Source: Neobacillus jeddahensis
Lineage (GTDB): Bacteria > Bacillota > Bacilli > Bacillales > Cytobacillaceae
Direction: 5' to 3'
NCBI RefSeq assembly: GCF_000612625.1
Contig: NZ_CCAS010000004.1
Span: 94,754 to 158,753, forward strand
DNA: 64,000 bases
Below the pieces are notes generated by a model, which saw only the letters and a program-made list of their open reading frames with translations, was not told the origin of the DNA and ran no database searches. This document shows, piece after piece, positions 1 through 10,467 of the stretch. Position 1 is the first letter of the stretch. Every line of letters begins with the position of its first letter. A program made the position numbers and the translations under genes.

Positions 1-750
1 ACCAATGTGTTCTGACAAGGTAACAACCGCGACAGGAACCATGAGTGCTACTAAATCCCAAGACAGCTTCACTTTATAGCTTACGAATGGGATGATGAAT
101 TCAGGCATTTCAAACCAACGAGCATTCATGACGGGTGCAAAATCGACAATGCCAATGATGACCGAGTATATATACCCGACAATAATTCCAGCCAATATTG
201 GGATAATACTTAATATTTTTTTTGCATAAATCGAGAAGATAATGGTTGCTGCTAATGTAACAAGTGCTGCTGAGAAATGAAGCATGCTATACTTTCCAGC
301 CGGATTATTCATCGCCATTCCAACTGCTGTTCCTGATAATGCCAAGCCAATCACGATAATTACAGGGCCAACTACAATCGGTGGAAGTAGTTTCATGATC
401 CAACGATGACCCGCTTTACTAATAATGAGTGCGACAATTCCATATACAAGTCCGGCAACGAAGGTCCCCATCATCGCTGCACTTGGCCCGCCCATTTCAT
501 ATGCTGCTTTCATCGGAATAATATAGGCAAATGATGAACCGAGGTAAGCCGGCACCTTGAATTTAGTGATTAATAAAAAGGCAATTGTACCAAGTCCACT
601 TGAGATCAGCGCCATTGCTGGACTCAATCCGATAAGGAATGGTACCAGGATCGTAGCACCAAACATGGAGAACAAATGCTGCAGACTTAAGGTAAGCCAT
701 TGAGAAGGTTTTGGAATCTCATTTACATCTAAGATTGGTTTGTTATTCAT
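1..750 (-). CDS. pyrP: Uracil permease PyrP, 3' end outside window
   Basis: The first 250 codons of a nucleobase-cation symporter of the UraA/PyrP family, which imports uracil across the cytoplasmic membrane for salvage. Translation from the ATG at 750 gives a short hydrophilic leader (MNNKPILDVNEIPKPSQW), then QHLFSMFGATILVPFLIG, the family's signature first membrane segment; the remainder is hydrophobic with many glycines. The reading frame is open to base 1, so the C-terminal part lies beyond the window. AGGAGAG lies just upstream of the ATG. The gene follows pyrR, separated by a PyrR attenuator, which is the B. subtilis arrangement in which excess UMP reduces read-through. Partial because of the window edge, not because of mutation. 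Confidence 0.93.
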   Translation of the reverse strand, partial: MNNKPILDVNEIPKPSQWLTLSLQHLFSMFGATILVPFLIGLSPAMALISSGLGTIAFLLITKFKVPAYLGSSFAYIIPMKAAYEMGGPSAAMMGTFVAGLVYGIVALIISKAGHRWIMKLLPPIVVGPVIIVIGLALSGTAVGMAMNNPAGKYSMLHFSAALVTLAATIIFSIYAKKILSIIPILAGIIVGYIYSVIIGIVDFAPVMNARWFEMPEFIIPFVSYKVKLSWDLVALMVPVAVVTLSEHIG

Positions 751-801
751 TATTTTCTCTCCTACATATATTCTATAGTGTTATTTTCCTCTGAAAGTCA
801 T

Positions 802-841
802 AAAAAAACCCTCTTTGTCCAAGAAGATGCAAAGAGGGTTA
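802..841 (-). terminator. PyrR-controlled attenuator terminator before pyrP
   Basis: On the minus strand, AACCCTCTTTG pairs with CAAAGAGGGTT, followed by TTTTTTA. It lies between the PyrR recognition site and the pyrP start, as expected for the terminator of a pyr attenuator. Confidence 0.85.
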
Positions 842-868
842 AGAAAGACCGAATTTATCGGCTTTTCC

Positions 869-890
869 CCTTTGTCAGCCTCACAGGACT
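869..890 (-). promoter_or_regulatory. PyrR binding loop in the pyrR-pyrP leader
   Basis: The minus strand reads AGTCCTGTGAGGCTGACAAA, matching the known PyrR RNA recognition pattern (UCC-N-GUGAGG-YUG-N-NAAGG). PyrR with bound UMP stabilises this anti-antiterminator so that the adjacent terminator forms. Function is inferred from the B. subtilis pyr operon. Confidence 0.85.
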
Positions 891-910
891 GCCTTTAAAA
901 AGGGCGCTAT

Positions 911-1546
<636 letters not shown>

Positions 1547-1558
1547 CTATAACCGTTT

Positions 1559-1577
1559 CCTTCTCAGCCTCACGGGA
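1559..1577 (-). promoter_or_regulatory. PyrR binding loop in the pyrR 5' leader
   Basis: The minus strand reads TCCCGTGAGGCTGAGAAGG, a strong match to the PyrR recognition loop and nearly identical in its core to the site before pyrP. Confidence 0.87.
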
Positions 1578-1607
1578 CCGAATTAAAGGGCTTATTAAAC
1601 TATAGTA

Positions 1608-1636
1608 ATCTTACTTTACTTTCAGACTGACGTCAA
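1608..1636 (-). promoter_or_regulatory. Predicted sigma-A promoter of the pyr operon
   Basis: TTGACG (1631-1636) and TAAGAT (1608-1613) with a 17-bp spacer on the minus strand, starting a few bases past the rluD stop codon. It would give a leader containing the PyrR loop and terminator. Confidence 0.6.
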
Positions 1637-1639
1637 TGA

Positions 1640-2545
1640 TTATTTTGAAAGTTGATCAAGCAATTGTTCGAAATCCTCCGGAAGTGGTGCCTCAAATTCT
1701 AAATATTCGTTTGTTCTAGGATGTGTGAACCCAAGAACACCAGCATGCAAGGCTTGTCCGTTGATATCCAATGTTTTTTTCGGCCCATATTTAGGATCAC
1801 CGGCAAGTGGGTAACCAATGTATTTCATATGAACACGAATTTGATGTGTTCTACCTGTCTCTAATTGACATTCAACATAAGTAAAATCTTTAAAACGTTC
1901 TATGACGTGAAAATGGGTAACGGCGTGTTTTCCGTTATCGACCACTGCCATGCTTTGACGATCTTTTGTATCCCTGCCTAATGGGGCATCCACCGTACCA
2001 AAATCATGTGGAATCACTCCATGAACGATCGCTTTATATTTCCGTGTGACCGTTTTTTTCACCAATTGATTGACAAGGCTCTCGTGGGACATATCGTTTT
2101 TAGCTACCATTAATAAACCTGATGTATCCTTATCAATTCGATGGACAATTCCTGGCCGTAAAACGCCATTAATCCCGGATAAATCCGTACAGTGAGCCAT
2201 TAATCCATTCACCAGTGTACCTGTCAAATGGCCTGGAGCTGGATGGACCACCATCCCTCTCGGTTTATTTACTACCAACACATCTATATCCTCATAATAA
2301 ATTTCTAAATTCATTTCTTCAGGGATAACATCCAGTACTTCAGGGTCTGGAATGATAATTTCAATTCGATCATTTAAGCTACACTTATAATTTGATTTAA
2401 TTGGTAGACCATTAACCAAAACATTTCCTTCTTTAATCCATTGCTGGACCTGTGTCCGTGACCATTCCTCGTCTAATACTGAGATGACCTTATCAATCCG
2501 ATCACCTTTTTGTTCTTCAAGAATGGTGTGTTCCATTTTCTCCAT
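1640..2545 (-). CDS. RluD-family ribosomal large subunit pseudouridine synthase (YlyB)
   Basis: Isomerises specific uridines of 23S rRNA to pseudouridine. An N-terminal S4 RNA-binding domain covers about residues 14-70, followed by the RluA catalytic domain with [11 protein letters not shown] at 135-145; Asp138 is the expected catalytic residue. The start at 2545 (MEKMEHT) is chosen because AAGGAG lies 7-8 bases upstream; a TTG ten codons earlier has no comparable site. The product is then 301 residues, normal for YlyB. Its 5' end overlaps the 3' end of lspA by 29 bp, suggesting co-transcription and translational coupling. The exact modified site cannot be read from sequence. Confidence 0.93.
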   Translation of the reverse strand: MEKMEHTILEEQKGDRIDKVISVLDEEWSRTQVQQWIKEGNVLVNGLPIKSNYKCSLNDRIEIIIPDPEVLDVIPEEMNLEIYYEDIDVLVVNKPRGMVVHPAPGHLTGTLVNGLMAHCTDLSGINGVLRPGIVHRIDKDTSGLLMVAKNDMSHESLVNQLVKKTVTRKYKAIVHGVIPHDFGTVDAPLGRDTKDRQSMAVVDNGKHAVTHFHVIERFKDFTYVECQLETGRTHQIRVHMKYIGYPLAGDPKYGPKKTLDINGQALHAGVLGFTHPRTNEYLEFEAPLPEDFEQLLDQLSK

Positions 2546-3008
2546 AAGATTTCTCCTTTGTTCCTCGTTCATCAAGAAGCATTTGAATCATTAGCATGAT
2601 CACTCCGACCACTAATGCCGAATCTGCAATATTAAAGACAGGAAAATTATAATTAAAAATATACGTATGAATAAAGTCGACCACTTCTTGACGCAGAACC
2701 CGGTCAATAAAATTACCGATTGCGCCACCGAGCATAAAGGCTAAGGCAACTCCTAGTAATGGTTTCCCCTTTGCGGCCTTGTAAAGATAATACAAAATGG
2801 CTACGATAACAACTAAGGTAATGACATAAAAGAGCCACATTTGCCCTTGAAGGATTCCCCATGCCGCTCCACGATTGCGGTGTGAAGTGATATACAAGAC
2901 ATTAGGAATGACCGTTATACTTTCTCCCAAGAGCATGTTGTTTACGATTAACCATTTTGTAACCTGATCTAATAAAATAACAAAAATTGCGATTAAGTAA
3001 TAATACAC
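2517..3008 (-). CDS. lspA: Lipoprotein signal peptidase LspA (signal peptidase II)
   Basis: A membrane aspartyl protease that removes signal peptides from diacylglyceryl-modified prolipoproteins. Four hydrophobic segments are visible. The two catalytic aspartates lie in GNFIDR (Asp102) and FNIADS (Asp129), the conserved family motifs. A GTG start at 3008 fits best: GGAGG is 9 bases upstream and the resulting 163-residue protein aligns with the usual YYLIA-type N-terminus, while longer starts would add a non-homologous charged leader. It precedes rluD with an overlap, as in B. subtilis. A substrate is encoded nearby (CtaC, with lipobox LSGC). Confidence 0.95.
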   Translation of the reverse strand: MYYYLIAIFVILLDQVTKWLIVNNMLLGESITVIPNVLYITSHRNRGAAWGILQGQMWLFYVITLVVIVAILYYLYKAAKGKPLLGVALAFMLGGAIGNFIDRVLRQEVVDFIHTYIFNYNFPVFNIADSALVVGVIMLMIQMLLDERGTKEKSYGENGTHHS

Positions 3009-3086
3009 TAAGAAATACCTCCACATTAAACCTGACATACTTCTTTTGCATTTTAGCATACTTTTTCGCGAAACGACAATGTTACT

Positions 3087-3386
3087 TCATAAAAATGAAG
3101 GAGATATCGGCTTTTTATAAAAAATCTCTATATCATCTGTATCCTTTAAAGATTTTAATGTAGGGATTGTGGCTAATAAATCAATCGGAATAAATTCTCC
3201 AGAAACTTCACACAAGCCAAAATTTCCGTCTTCAGCCTTTTGAAGCGCCTCATTTATATCATTGAGCTCTTCTTCTAAGATGACTGTTAGCCAATCATTT
3301 TTTTGTTTATATTGTAATGCGCTCTCTATTTCATCTCTAGTTGTACGGAGTTCCAAAATCAGCTTGTTCAGGAAGGGATTCATCAT
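3087..3386 (-). CDS. ylyA: DksA/TraR-like small protein, YlyA family
   Basis: A 99-residue protein with an N-terminal coiled-coil helix (about 1-52) and a C-terminal zinc-finger-like fold (about 53-82), the layout of DksA/TraR proteins. The finger core reads GNFGLCEVSGEFIP, where classic members have two Cys here and two more downstream; only Cys58 remains, so zinc binding is unlikely. Its position between ileS and lspA matches B. subtilis ylyA, whose product is reported to bind RNA polymerase and influence sigma-G dependent genes. GGAGG precedes two consecutive ATG codons. A terminator after ileS isolates it from upstream transcription, implying its own promoter; I could not assign one. Confidence 0.85.
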   Translation of the reverse strand: MMNPFLNKLILELRTTRDEIESALQYKQKNDWLTVILEEELNDINEALQKAEDGNFGLCEVSGEFIPIDLLATIPTLKSLKDTDDIEIFYKKPISPSFL

Positions 3387-3495
3387 TTATTACCTCCGTT
3401 ATGCGTCATTTATCTTATTATCTCCGTAGTCTTTCACCTGACACGATAAAACAATTGACAACCACTACAACAATTAGCGAAAAAGGGAAATATTA

Positions 3496-3529
3496 TAAAA
3501 AAATGGCTCTGTGCATGGTGCACAGAGCC
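3496..3529 (-). terminator. Terminator after ileS
   Basis: On the minus strand an 11-bp perfect stem (GGCTCTGTGCA / TGCACAGAGCC) with a 3-base loop, followed by ATTTTTTTA. It lies directly downstream of the ileS stop codon. Confidence 0.85.
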
Positions 3530-3536
3530 TTATTCA

Positions 3537-6308
3537 TTATGCTAAATGGGAATAGTTTTCTTTTACCACTTCAGCACAACGCGGGCAAAGGGTACTATGT
3601 TCTGGATCTTGACCAACCTCAGGTGTCACGATCCAACAGCGCTCACAGGTTTCTCCCTCTGCTTTGGTAATCACAATTGCGGCCGTTTCAAGCTTGATCG
3701 CATGTTCTGGTGCTTGCTCATAAACTCCCGCTACTTCAAATCCGGAAACGATAAACAACTGTTTCATATTTTCTTCAATTGAATCTAAAAGGAGTTTTGA
3801 ATTTTCATTCACATACAAGGTTACTTTTGCCGTTAATGATTTACCGATTACTTTTTGATTACGAGCATCTTCTAGTGCTTTTAATACATCATCACGAAGC
3901 TTCATAAATGCTGTCCATTTCTCTTCTAAAGCATCGGCACCCGCCAATTCCTCGTATTCAGGTAAATCGGTTAACTGAACACTTTCTGTAGTTTCAGATG
4001 GGATAAACTTCCAAACTTCATCTGCAGTATGAGATAGAATAGGCGACATTAACTTTGTTAAGGCCAGCAATGAATCATATAATACAGATTGAATAGAGCG
4101 GCGTTCGTGTTGATCAGCAGCCTCAATATAAAGGATATCCTTTGCAAAATCAAGATAAAAGGCGCTTAAATCAAGGGTACAGAAATTATTGACTGCATGA
4201 TAAATACCTGCAAATTCATAGTTTTCATAAGCATTACGAACGTATTTAATTAGTTTATTTAATTTAACCATCATAAATTGATCCACTTCACGCAAATCTT
4301 CATATGCAACCTTATTTACTGCTGGATCAAAGTCTGCTAAATTTCCAAGTAAGAAACGGAAGGTATTACGGATTTTGCGATACACCTCAGCCACTTGTTT
4401 CAAGATAGGATCTGAAACACGGACATCGGCTTGATAATCAACAGAAGCCACCCAAAGGCGTAAAATATCGGCACCTAATTGATTCATTACTTTTGCAGGA
4501 ACAACCGTATTTCCTAATGATTTACTCATCTTTCTACCTTCACCATCAAGGGCAAAGCCGTGGCTTAGGACTCCTTTATATGGGGCTTTACCTGTTACAG
4601 CCACTGCTGTTGACAAGGAAGAGTTAAACCAGCCACGATATTGATCTGAACCTTCAAGATAAAGGTCAGCAGGGCGGACTAAATCTTCTCTCTCCAGCAG
4701 TACCGCTTGATGTGATGAACCAGAGTCAAACCATACATCCATGATATCTGTTTCTTTTGTAAAGATACCATTTGGACTTCCTGGATGTGTAAATCCTTCC
4801 GGAAGTAACTCCTTAGCGTCTCTCTCAAACCAAATATTTGATCCATTTTCACGGAAAAGATTTGACACATGATTGATTGTTTCATCATTAATGATTTCTT
4901 CGCCGTTTTCTGCATAAAATACTGGAATTGGTACGCCCCAAACCCGCTGACGAGAAATACACCAATCTCCACGGTCCCTGACCATATTAAATAGTCTTGT
5001 TTCTCCCCATGCCGGTACCCATTTCGTTTCCTTAACTGCTTCTAGCAGTTCATCGCGGAAGTCTTTAATAGAAGCAAACCATTGGGCCGTTGCACGGTAA
5101 ATAACTGGCTTTTTCGTTCTCCAATCGTGTGGATAGGAGTGCGTAATAAAGGACAATTTCAGTAATGCATCAGCTGCCTCTAAGGCTTCAACGATTTGTT
5201 TATTGGCCGTATCATAAAATACGCCTTCAAATCCAGGTGCTTCACTTGTCATAACACCTTTATCATCGACAGGACATAAAACATCCAAACCATATTTTTG
5301 ACCAATGTAAAAGTCATCTTCCCCATGGCCAGGGGCAGTATGAACACATCCTGTTCCCGCATCTGTAGTAACGTGCTCACCTAACATAACTAAAGAATCA
5401 CGGCCATAAAGTGGATGTGACGCCACCATATATTCCAATTCACTACCTTTTACCTTTTGGACGACTGTTACATCCTCCCAGCCAATTTCTTTCGTTGCTG
5501 CTTCTAAAAGTGCTTCAGCCAGTAAGTATTTATGATCATTCACAGCAACAACCACATAAGTTAGATCTGGATGTACTGAGATGCCAAGGTTTGCCGGAAT
5601 AGTCCATGGCGTTGTAGTCCAAATGATGATCTCTGTTTCAGTATCTACGATACCCTTCCCGTCTTTAACCTTAAAGCCTACATAAATAGATGGGGACTTC
5701 TTATCTTGATATTCAATTTCTGCTTCTGCTAATGCAGATTCACTAGACGGAGACCAATATACTGGCTTCTTCCCCTTGTAAATATAACCTTTTTTCGCCA
5801 TTTCACCAAAAACTTTAATTTGTTGGGCTTCATATTCGGGTTTCAGTGTAATATATGGATTTTCCCAGTCCGCACGAACACCAAGACGTTTAAATTGGCT
5901 ACGTTGGTTATTAATCTGTTCAAGGGCATATTTTGTACACAGCTCACGGAACTCTGCTACGGTCATTTCTTTGCGTTTAACACCCTTGTTTGTTAAGGCC
6001 TGCTCAATTGGAAGACCATGTGTATCCCAACCAGGGACATAGGGAGCATGATAGCCACTCATGGATTTATAACGGACAATCATATCCTTTAAAATTTTAT
6101 TAAGCGCATGACCCATATGGATGTCGCCATTCGCATATGGAGGACCGTCATGTAGAATAAACATGGGCCGACCTTTTGTCCGTTCTTGGACCTTTTGATA
6201 AATATTCATCTCTTCCCACTTCGCCTGAATATCAGGTTCTCTTTGTGGAAGATTGCCACGCATCGGAAATTCCGTTTTTGGCATAAGCAACGTATCTTTA
6301 AATTCCAT
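3537..6308 (-). CDS. ileS: Isoleucyl-tRNA synthetase
   Basis: Charges tRNA-Ile with isoleucine and edits misactivated valine. The 923-residue product has the class I signatures: HMGH at 64-67 (HIGH motif) after [15 protein letters not shown] in [10 protein letters not shown] in the second half, the editing CP1 insertion between them, and a C-terminal zinc site CERCW...CPRC in the last 40 residues. The ATG at 6308 is chosen because GGAGGA lies 8 bases upstream and [11 protein letters not shown] matches the family N-terminus; the longer frame adds 14 unlikely residues. Expression is controlled by the T-box leader at 6433-6709. The synthetase is of the common bacterial type rather than the eukaryote-like mupirocin-resistant type, judging from its close B. 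subtilis similarity. Confidence 0.98.
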   Translation of the reverse strand: MEFKDTLLMPKTEFPMRGNLPQREPDIQAKWEEMNIYQKVQERTKGRPMFILHDGPPYANGDIHMGHALNKILKDMIVRYKSMSGYHAPYVPGWDTHGLPIEQALTNKGVKRKEMTVAEFRELCTKYALEQINNQRSQFKRLGVRADWENPYITLKPEYEAQQIKVFGEMAKKGYIYKGKKPVYWSPSSESALAEAEIEYQDKKSPSIYVGFKVKDGKGIVDTETEIIIWTTTPWTIPANLGISVHPDLTYVVVAVNDHKYLLAEALLEAATKEIGWEDVTVVQKVKGSELEYMVASHPLYGRDSLVMLGEHVTTDAGTGCVHTAPGHGEDDFYIGQKYGLDVLCPVDDKGVMTSEAPGFEGVFYDTANKQIVEALEAADALLKLSFITHSYPHDWRTKKPVIYRATAQWFASIKDFRDELLEAVKETKWVPAWGETRLFNMVRDRGDWCISRQRVWGVPIPVFYAENGEEIINDETINHVSNLFRENGSNIWFERDAKELLPEGFTHPGSPNGIFTKETDIMDVWFDSGSSHQAVLLEREDLVRPADLYLEGSDQYRGWFNSSLSTAVAVTGKAPYKGVLSHGFALDGEGRKMSKSLGNTVVPAKVMNQLGADILRLWVASVDYQADVRVSDPILKQVAEVYRKIRNTFRFLLGNLADFDPAVNKVAYEDLREVDQFMMVKLNKLIKYVRNAYENYEFAGIYHAVNNFCTLDLSAFYLDFAKDILYIEAADQHERRSIQSVLYDSLLALTKLMSPILSHTADEVWKFIPSETTESVQLTDLPEYEELAGADALEEKWTAFMKLRDDVLKALEDARNQKVIGKSLTAKVTLYVNENSKLLLDSIEENMKQLFIVSGFEVAGVYEQAPEHAIKLETAAIVITKAEGETCERCWIVTPEVGQDPEHSTLCPRCAEVVKENYSHLA

Positions 6309-6432
6309 TTTTTCTTCCTCCTGCATCTTTATATTGAACAGTATGACCATTTTCCTGAAAAAACCAGCATTCGCTAATGACTATAACCACATGGAGTGAA
6401 TTTACTTACGACGGAAGGTCCCTTTTTTCTAC

Positions 6433-6709
6433 ACAAAAAAACCTTCTCATCCCAAATAGGGACGAGAAGGTTTTATTCCCGCGGTACCACCCTGATAAAT
6501 AGTACCGGAAAGTACCATCCTCTTTACCATTCGTAACGTGAATCACACGCCTGAGCCTACTCTCCCAATAGGGGATTCGACCCGGAACTCGAGGGTGATA
6601 TTCCAATTTTTCAACTTTACCGGGCTTCCACCATCCCCGACTCGCTTCCATAAGTTTTTGAAAAATTGTACTGTCCCTGTCATCGTCATTGTTCAATGTT
6701 GTTAACTAT
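6433..6709 (-). promoter_or_regulatory. T-box riboswitch controlling ileS
   Basis: This leader occupies the gap between divIVA and ileS. On the minus strand it holds the T-box sequence AGGGTGGTACCGCGG (6479-6493), a candidate specifier triplet AUC at 6597-6599 in the context UAUCACC (an isoleucine codon, matching the gene), and a terminator, ACCTTCTCGTCCC pairing with GGGATGAGAAGGT, then TTTTTTTGTG (6433-6471). Uncharged tRNA-Ile would pair with both specifier and T-box bulge and favour antitermination. The 5' end is placed from the predicted promoter at 6716-6745. Confidence 0.93.
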
Positions 6710-6715
6710 TAAGAA

Positions 6716-6745
6716 ATTATATGCTAATAAAACACTTTTCGTCAA
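6716..6745 (-). promoter_or_regulatory. Predicted sigma-A promoter of ileS overlapping the divIVA stop
   Basis: TTGACG (6740-6745) and a perfect TATAAT (6716-6721) separated by 18 bp on the minus strand. The -35 hexamer contains the TGA stop codon of divIVA (6742-6744). Confidence 0.75.
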
Positions 6746-7257
6746 GCCAAGGAGTCTTCTTCTTGATGAATTTTCAACTCGGTAGCATCGACTTCATATT
6801 CTAATAAATGATCCCAATCATCTGTATTCAACATATCTAGCTGTGCTTCAATCAACATTTTGAAGCGTGTTCGGAATACTTTAGACTGCTTTTTCAAATC
6901 CTCAATTTCTAAAGCAATTTTTCTAGCTTTAGATAAGGATTCATTTACAATTCGATCAGCATTTTTCTCAGCTTCTTTAATAATCAGCTTTGCTTCCTTT
7001 TGTGCATTACGTTTGACATCTTCACCAGCTTCTTGGGCGATCACGATAGATTTGTTAAGTGTTTCTTCAATATTTACAAAATGGCCCAAACGCTCTTTCA
7101 TCTCATTCAAGCGTTCTTCCATTTCCTTTTTTTCTCTCAATACTAATTCATAATCTTTGATGACTTGATCAAGAAATTCATTTACTTCATCTTCATCATA
7201 TCCACGAAATCCCTTATTAAACTCTTTATTATGAATATCTAACGGCGTTAACGGCAT
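6742..7257 (-). CDS. divIVA: Cell division / pole-organising protein DivIVA
   Basis: A coiled-coil scaffold that binds strongly curved membrane at poles and division sites and recruits Min proteins, and chromosome-anchoring factors in sporulation. The 171-residue product begins MPLTPLDIHNKEF and has Phe17-Arg18 in GFRGYDEDEVNEFL, the residues known to insert into and contact the membrane in B. subtilis DivIVA. Two heptad-rich regions (about 30-60 and 75-135) follow, then the conserved FRTRFKMLIEAQLD region and an acidic tail. It is last in the ylm operon, after ylmH. Confidence 0.97.
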   Translation of the reverse strand: MPLTPLDIHNKEFNKGFRGYDEDEVNEFLDQVIKDYELVLREKKEMEERLNEMKERLGHFVNIEETLNKSIVIAQEAGEDVKRNAQKEAKLIIKEAEKNADRIVNESLSKARKIALEIEDLKKQSKVFRTRFKMLIEAQLDMLNTDDWDHLLEYEVDATELKIHQEEDSLA

Positions 7258-7341
7258 TCATGCCACCTCCATACAATCTGTACATCTATATGTATAAGCA
7301 AATATTCGACAAGTTTTTTGAAAATCCTGCTTCAAACGCAA

Positions 7342-8115
7342 TTATTTTTGTTTTCCAATCAATAATCGCCATTTTTCTTTTTTTGTTTTACCATCAATCT
7401 CAATAATTTTGGCTCTTCCTTGACCTCTGACTGAAATCATATCACCTAGGTCACATGAAAAGGCAGGATTCTCAATTAATGTCCAATTCACCTTGACAAG
7501 GCCATGCTGAATCAATGCAAGCGATTTTTGTCTGGATATATGGTATATCCCTGAAATAATCGTATCAAGCCGTAAGGAAGATAATGTTAGCATCTGTTCA
7601 TCCCATAGCTCCTTGGCTGCTATTGCATTTTCCACATTTGTTTCAACCAGTTTTACCCCGGCACGGCCAATTGTTTCAACGTTTGTTCTAATATAATTAC
7701 TAATTTCTTTTGCAGCAAAAAATTGGACCTGGCCATTTTTTATCAAAATGTCTCCAAATTTCCCACGCGTAAGTCCTAATGACATAAGTGTCCCTAAAAC
7801 TTGTCGATGTTCAATCGTAACGAACTTTTGTGGATAGTTGATTTCAAACAAACTAATTTGGAAGTCATCTCTGTCTGCAGTCAAGTAATCTGGATAAATG
7901 AATGCCCGTTTTCGTTCTAGCCCAAGACTACCTCCAAAAAGTTTGAAGTTTACATCGCCACCTTCACCGATGATCATTTTTAACATATGTTGTTCTCGAG
8001 GATCTAAAAAATCGGTTAATTTAGCAACATATTGTGTCTCCACATTGCGTTTCCATCGTAAGGCCTGATCAATAAAATCGCGTTCTTCTGGCCTAAAATG
8101 CTGATAGATGTTCAT
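7342..8115 (-). CDS. ylmH: YlmH family RNA-binding protein (S4 domain)
   Basis: A 257-residue protein with an N-terminal region (KLTDFLDPREQ..., IEHRQVLGTLMSLGLTRGKFGDI) conserved in YlmH and a C-terminal S4 domain (about 180-240, LRLDTIISGIYHISRQKSLALIQ). S4 domains bind structured RNA; YlmH has been linked to recycling of stalled ribosomal complexes, but this is family knowledge, not visible here. The ATG at 8115 (MNIYQHFRPEER) is preferred over a GTG at 8127 by similarity to relatives, although neither has a strong ribosome binding site. It lies between ylmG and divIVA as in B. subtilis. Confidence 0.93.
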   Translation of the reverse strand: MNIYQHFRPEERDFIDQALRWKRNVETQYVAKLTDFLDPREQHMLKMIIGEGGDVNFKLFGGSLGLERKRAFIYPDYLTADRDDFQISLFEINYPQKFVTIEHRQVLGTLMSLGLTRGKFGDILIKNGQVQFFAAKEISNYIRTNVETIGRAGVKLVETNVENAIAAKELWDEQMLTLSSLRLDTIISGIYHISRQKSLALIQHGLVKVNWTLIENPAFSCDLGDMISVRGQGRAKIIEIDGKTKKEKWRLLIGKQK

Positions 8116-8146
8116 AAATAAATCCACAACCTACTAATTAAAATTC

Positions 8147-8410
8147 TTACGAAAGCCACAGGTACACACTGTGTAAACCACTGCTGGCAAATTTGAGGAC
8201 AAGAAAGGCGACAATAGGAGAGATATCCATCATCCCAATCGACGGAATTATCTTTCTAAAGGGCTCTAAATATGGTTCACAGATTCTCGCTAAAAATTGG
8301 CCAATCGCAGACTCTCTTGCATTTGGAAACCATGACATTAATATATAAATGATTAATGCCCACGAATAAATTCCGATTATCTGTTGTAAAAGGTAAAAAA
8401 CGAAAGCCAT
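8147..8410 (-). CDS. ylmG: YggT family membrane protein YlmG
   Basis: An 87-residue protein with two membrane segments (about 2-25 and 62-83) linked by a conserved loop ([33 protein letters not shown]), the YggT signature. The family is associated with cell division and membrane organisation in Gram-positives and chloroplasts; biochemical function is not defined. The start at 8410 is supported by AAGGTGG 7 bases upstream; the longer frame overlapping sepF has no similar support. It is placed just behind sepF, 4 bp away. Confidence 0.92.
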   Translation of the reverse strand: MAFVFYLLQQIIGIYSWALIIYILMSWFPNARESAIGQFLARICEPYLEPFRKIIPSIGMMDISPIVAFLVLKFASSGLHSVYLWLS

Positions 8411-8414
8411 ATCA

Positions 8415-8876
8415 TTACCACCTTGTTGTTTGATTTTCGTGGTCAGGAATAAGGTCTGAAATATTCCCGGATACCTCCACATTGTCAGGCGTACATAGAA
8501 AAATACTAGATCCTATTTTTTGAATATCCCCGCCGATTGCATAGACAGCTCCGCTTAAAAAGTCGACAATTTGCCGCCCTTGTTCGGTATCAATTCGTTG
8601 CAAATTCACAACAACCGCACGATGATTTTTTAAGTGGTCGGCAATCTCCGTTGATTCGGAATAAGTACGAGGCTCTACCAAGATAACCTTTGATGATTTA
8701 GATGAATTTGACGAACTTGAAGACTTCTGAACCGTTTGCAAGCTGACCACATTAGGGCTTTTCACTGGTTGTAGTTTTTGTTTTACAGGTTCAACTGTTT
8801 CAACATACTCATCATTGATATCATCATATTCATCATCTAATAAGAAGAATGTCTTTAGTTTTGATTTAATCTTCAT
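8415..8876 (-). CDS. sepF: Cell division protein SepF
   Basis: A membrane anchor and bundler of FtsZ filaments that shapes the septum. The 153-residue product has an N-terminal amphipathic helix ([13 protein letters not shown]) for membrane binding, a variable Ser-rich linker ([12 protein letters not shown], about 52-63), and the globular SepF domain from about residue 65 ([11 protein letters not shown]..., [26 protein letters not shown]). It ends in a polar tail (DHENQTTRW). It sits in the ylm cluster downstream of ftsZ, as is usual in Firmicutes. Confidence 0.97.
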   Translation of the reverse strand: MKIKSKLKTFFLLDDEYDDINDEYVETVEPVKQKLQPVKSPNVVSLQTVQKSSSSSNSSKSSKVILVEPRTYSESTEIADHLKNHRAVVVNLQRIDTEQGRQIVDFLSGAVYAIGGDIQKIGSSIFLCTPDNVEVSGNISDLIPDHENQTTRW

Positions 8877-8887
8877 TTTTTTCTCTC

Positions 8888-9565
8888 CTAACCATCTTCA
8901 CCCACAAGTGCCGTGCCGATTCTAATCATTGTTGCCCCTTCCTCAATGGCAATCTTAAAATCATTAGACATTCCCATCGACAGCTCGGTGCAAGGGGCAA
9001 AATCTAAATGTAAGTCTTGAACTTGATCGCGAAGTTCCCTTAATTTTTGAAAACAGGCACGAAGAATTGGTTCATCATTCGTCAGCGGTGCCATTGTCAT
9101 TAAACCTTCTACACTAATATTTTCATATGGTCTTAACGATTCTATAAATGCCATGGCATCTTCAAAAGGGATACCATGTTTTGATTCTTCTCCAGAGACA
9201 TTGACCTGAACAAGGCATTTTATTTTACCATTTGCTCGCTTATTGATTTCTTCAGCAAGTGAGTGGCGATCTAATGAATGAATATAGGAAACTTTATCAA
9301 TAATGTTTTTTACCTTTCGTGTTTGCAGTGTACCTATATAATGCCAATTAGGCTTGTCCTGTAAAACCTCCCATTTTTCAAGGAGACCTTCGTCTCGATT
9401 TTCACCTAAATCGTTAATCCCAGCCTCAAGGGCCTCCATTGCTCGTTCTGTACTAACATATTTCGTAACGGCAATCAATTTCACCTCGTCGGTCTTTCGA
9501 TCAACTGTTAGGCAAGCCTCATCTATTTGTTTATTAATTTGCTTCAGTTTTTCTACTACTTTCAT
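8888..9565 (-). CDS. ylmE: YggS-family pyridoxal phosphate homeostasis protein
   Basis: A 225-residue PLP-binding TIM-barrel protein of the YggS/PROSC family, which buffers free pyridoxal 5'-phosphate and affects amino acid metabolism. The cofactor lysine is expected at Lys35 in IAVTKYVS. Other family blocks are present: [45 protein letters not shown] and [22 protein letters not shown] with the phosphate-binding G-T-A-L-V-G at the end (RIGTALVG). The start ATG overlaps the stop of ylmD (ATGA at 9562-9565), indicating translational coupling. Confidence 0.95.
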   Translation of the reverse strand: MKVVEKLKQINKQIDEACLTVDRKTDEVKLIAVTKYVSTERAMEALEAGINDLGENRDEGLLEKWEVLQDKPNWHYIGTLQTRKVKNIIDKVSYIHSLDRHSLAEEINKRANGKIKCLVQVNVSGEESKHGIPFEDAMAFIESLRPYENISVEGLMTMAPLTNDEPILRACFQKLRELRDQVQDLHLDFAPCTELSMGMSNDFKIAIEEGATMIRIGTALVGEDG

Positions 9566-10392
9566 AAACGATTCAAAGTCTCCTTCCAGCCAATAAAGCT
9601 CATCATTCTTCCTGTTTTGCCTTTGTCACGGCGATGAGAAAAAAAGTACTCTTGGTTGCAACTTGAACAAAATCCCGTTAGACGGATATTTTTATCAGGT
9701 ACTCCCGAAGCAAGAAGAATTTGTCTGTTTAATTCCGGTAAATTCAACGAATATTGACCTTCATTAAGTAAATTATAGGGTAATACTGCACCATCTTCTA
9801 GTGATTTTTCTACAAAGTTAATGACATGATCATCTACAATATAACATTTTTCACATATAGACGGACCAATTGTGACAAATATTTGTTCCGGTGAAATCCC
9901 TTCATTTCCCCAAGCCAGAATCATCTGCTTTGCGATTTGACCAACAGATCCCTTCCAGCCTGCATGGGCCGTTCCAATCATCTTTTTTTCTGGCGCAATA
10001 AAAAAAAGTGGGACACAGTCGGCAAAGCAAAGAGTTAACAGAATCCCCTCTTCGTTGGTATAAAAGCCATCTGTGCCTTTAAAGGAATGGTCATAGGAAT
10101 TAGACCCTTTGCCGCGATCAGCTTTTGTAATCTTTTTCACGATAATATCGTGTGTCTGCTCAGCTCCAACCCATTTTTCCAATGGAAAATGGAGCAATTC
10201 AGCTACTTTTTTTCTATTTTCACAAACATTTGTCTGCACATCGCCAACATGAAAGCCCATGTTAAGTGTTTCAAAATCACCATGGCTTGTTCCGCCATTT
10301 TTAGTGGTGAAACCGGCAATTAATTGTGGATATTGTTTAACCCAGTCCTCCATGATCAACAGAGACGGATGGTTCAAAACAAAGGGTTCCAT
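9562..10392 (-). CDS. ylmD: YlmD, laccase-domain (YfiH/DUF152) purine nucleoside enzyme
   Basis: A 276-residue member of the family once called polyphenol oxidase/laccase; characterised members are purine nucleoside phosphorylases/adenosine deaminases acting on adenosine and inosine. Family blocks with probable metal ligands are visible: [46 protein letters not shown] and [15 protein letters not shown]. The ATG at 10392 is the first in frame; no closer alternative fits. Stop overlaps ylmE start. The conserved pairing with ylmE and sepF suggests housekeeping rather than pigment oxidation. Confidence 0.93.
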   Translation of the reverse strand: MEPFVLNHPSLLIMEDWVKQYPQLIAGFTTKNGGTSHGDFETLNMGFHVGDVQTNVCENRKKVAELLHFPLEKWVGAEQTHDIIVKKITKADRGKGSNSYDHSFKGTDGFYTNEEGILLTLCFADCVPLFFIAPEKKMIGTAHAGWKGSVGQIAKQMILAWGNEGISPEQIFVTIGPSICEKCYIVDDHVINFVEKSLEDGAVLPYNLLNEGQYSLNLPELNRQILLASGVPDKNIRLTGFCSSCNQEYFFSHRRDKGKTGRMMSFIGWKETLNRL

Positions 10393-10467
10393 ATCAATAC
10401 CTCTTTTGTTTTTCTATAGTTTACCATGAAAAGAATAATTGGTCACCGCAATAAGGACAAGATAAGG

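Noticed and set aside
4679..4972. Second minus-strand ORF inside ileS
   Set aside because: Alternate frame of ileS; composition is atypical (poor in acidic residues), no ribosome binding site.
6406..6696. Minus-strand ORF of 96 codons in the ileS leader
   Set aside because: It lies wholly in the T-box RNA; conserved bases follow the RNA structure rather than codons.
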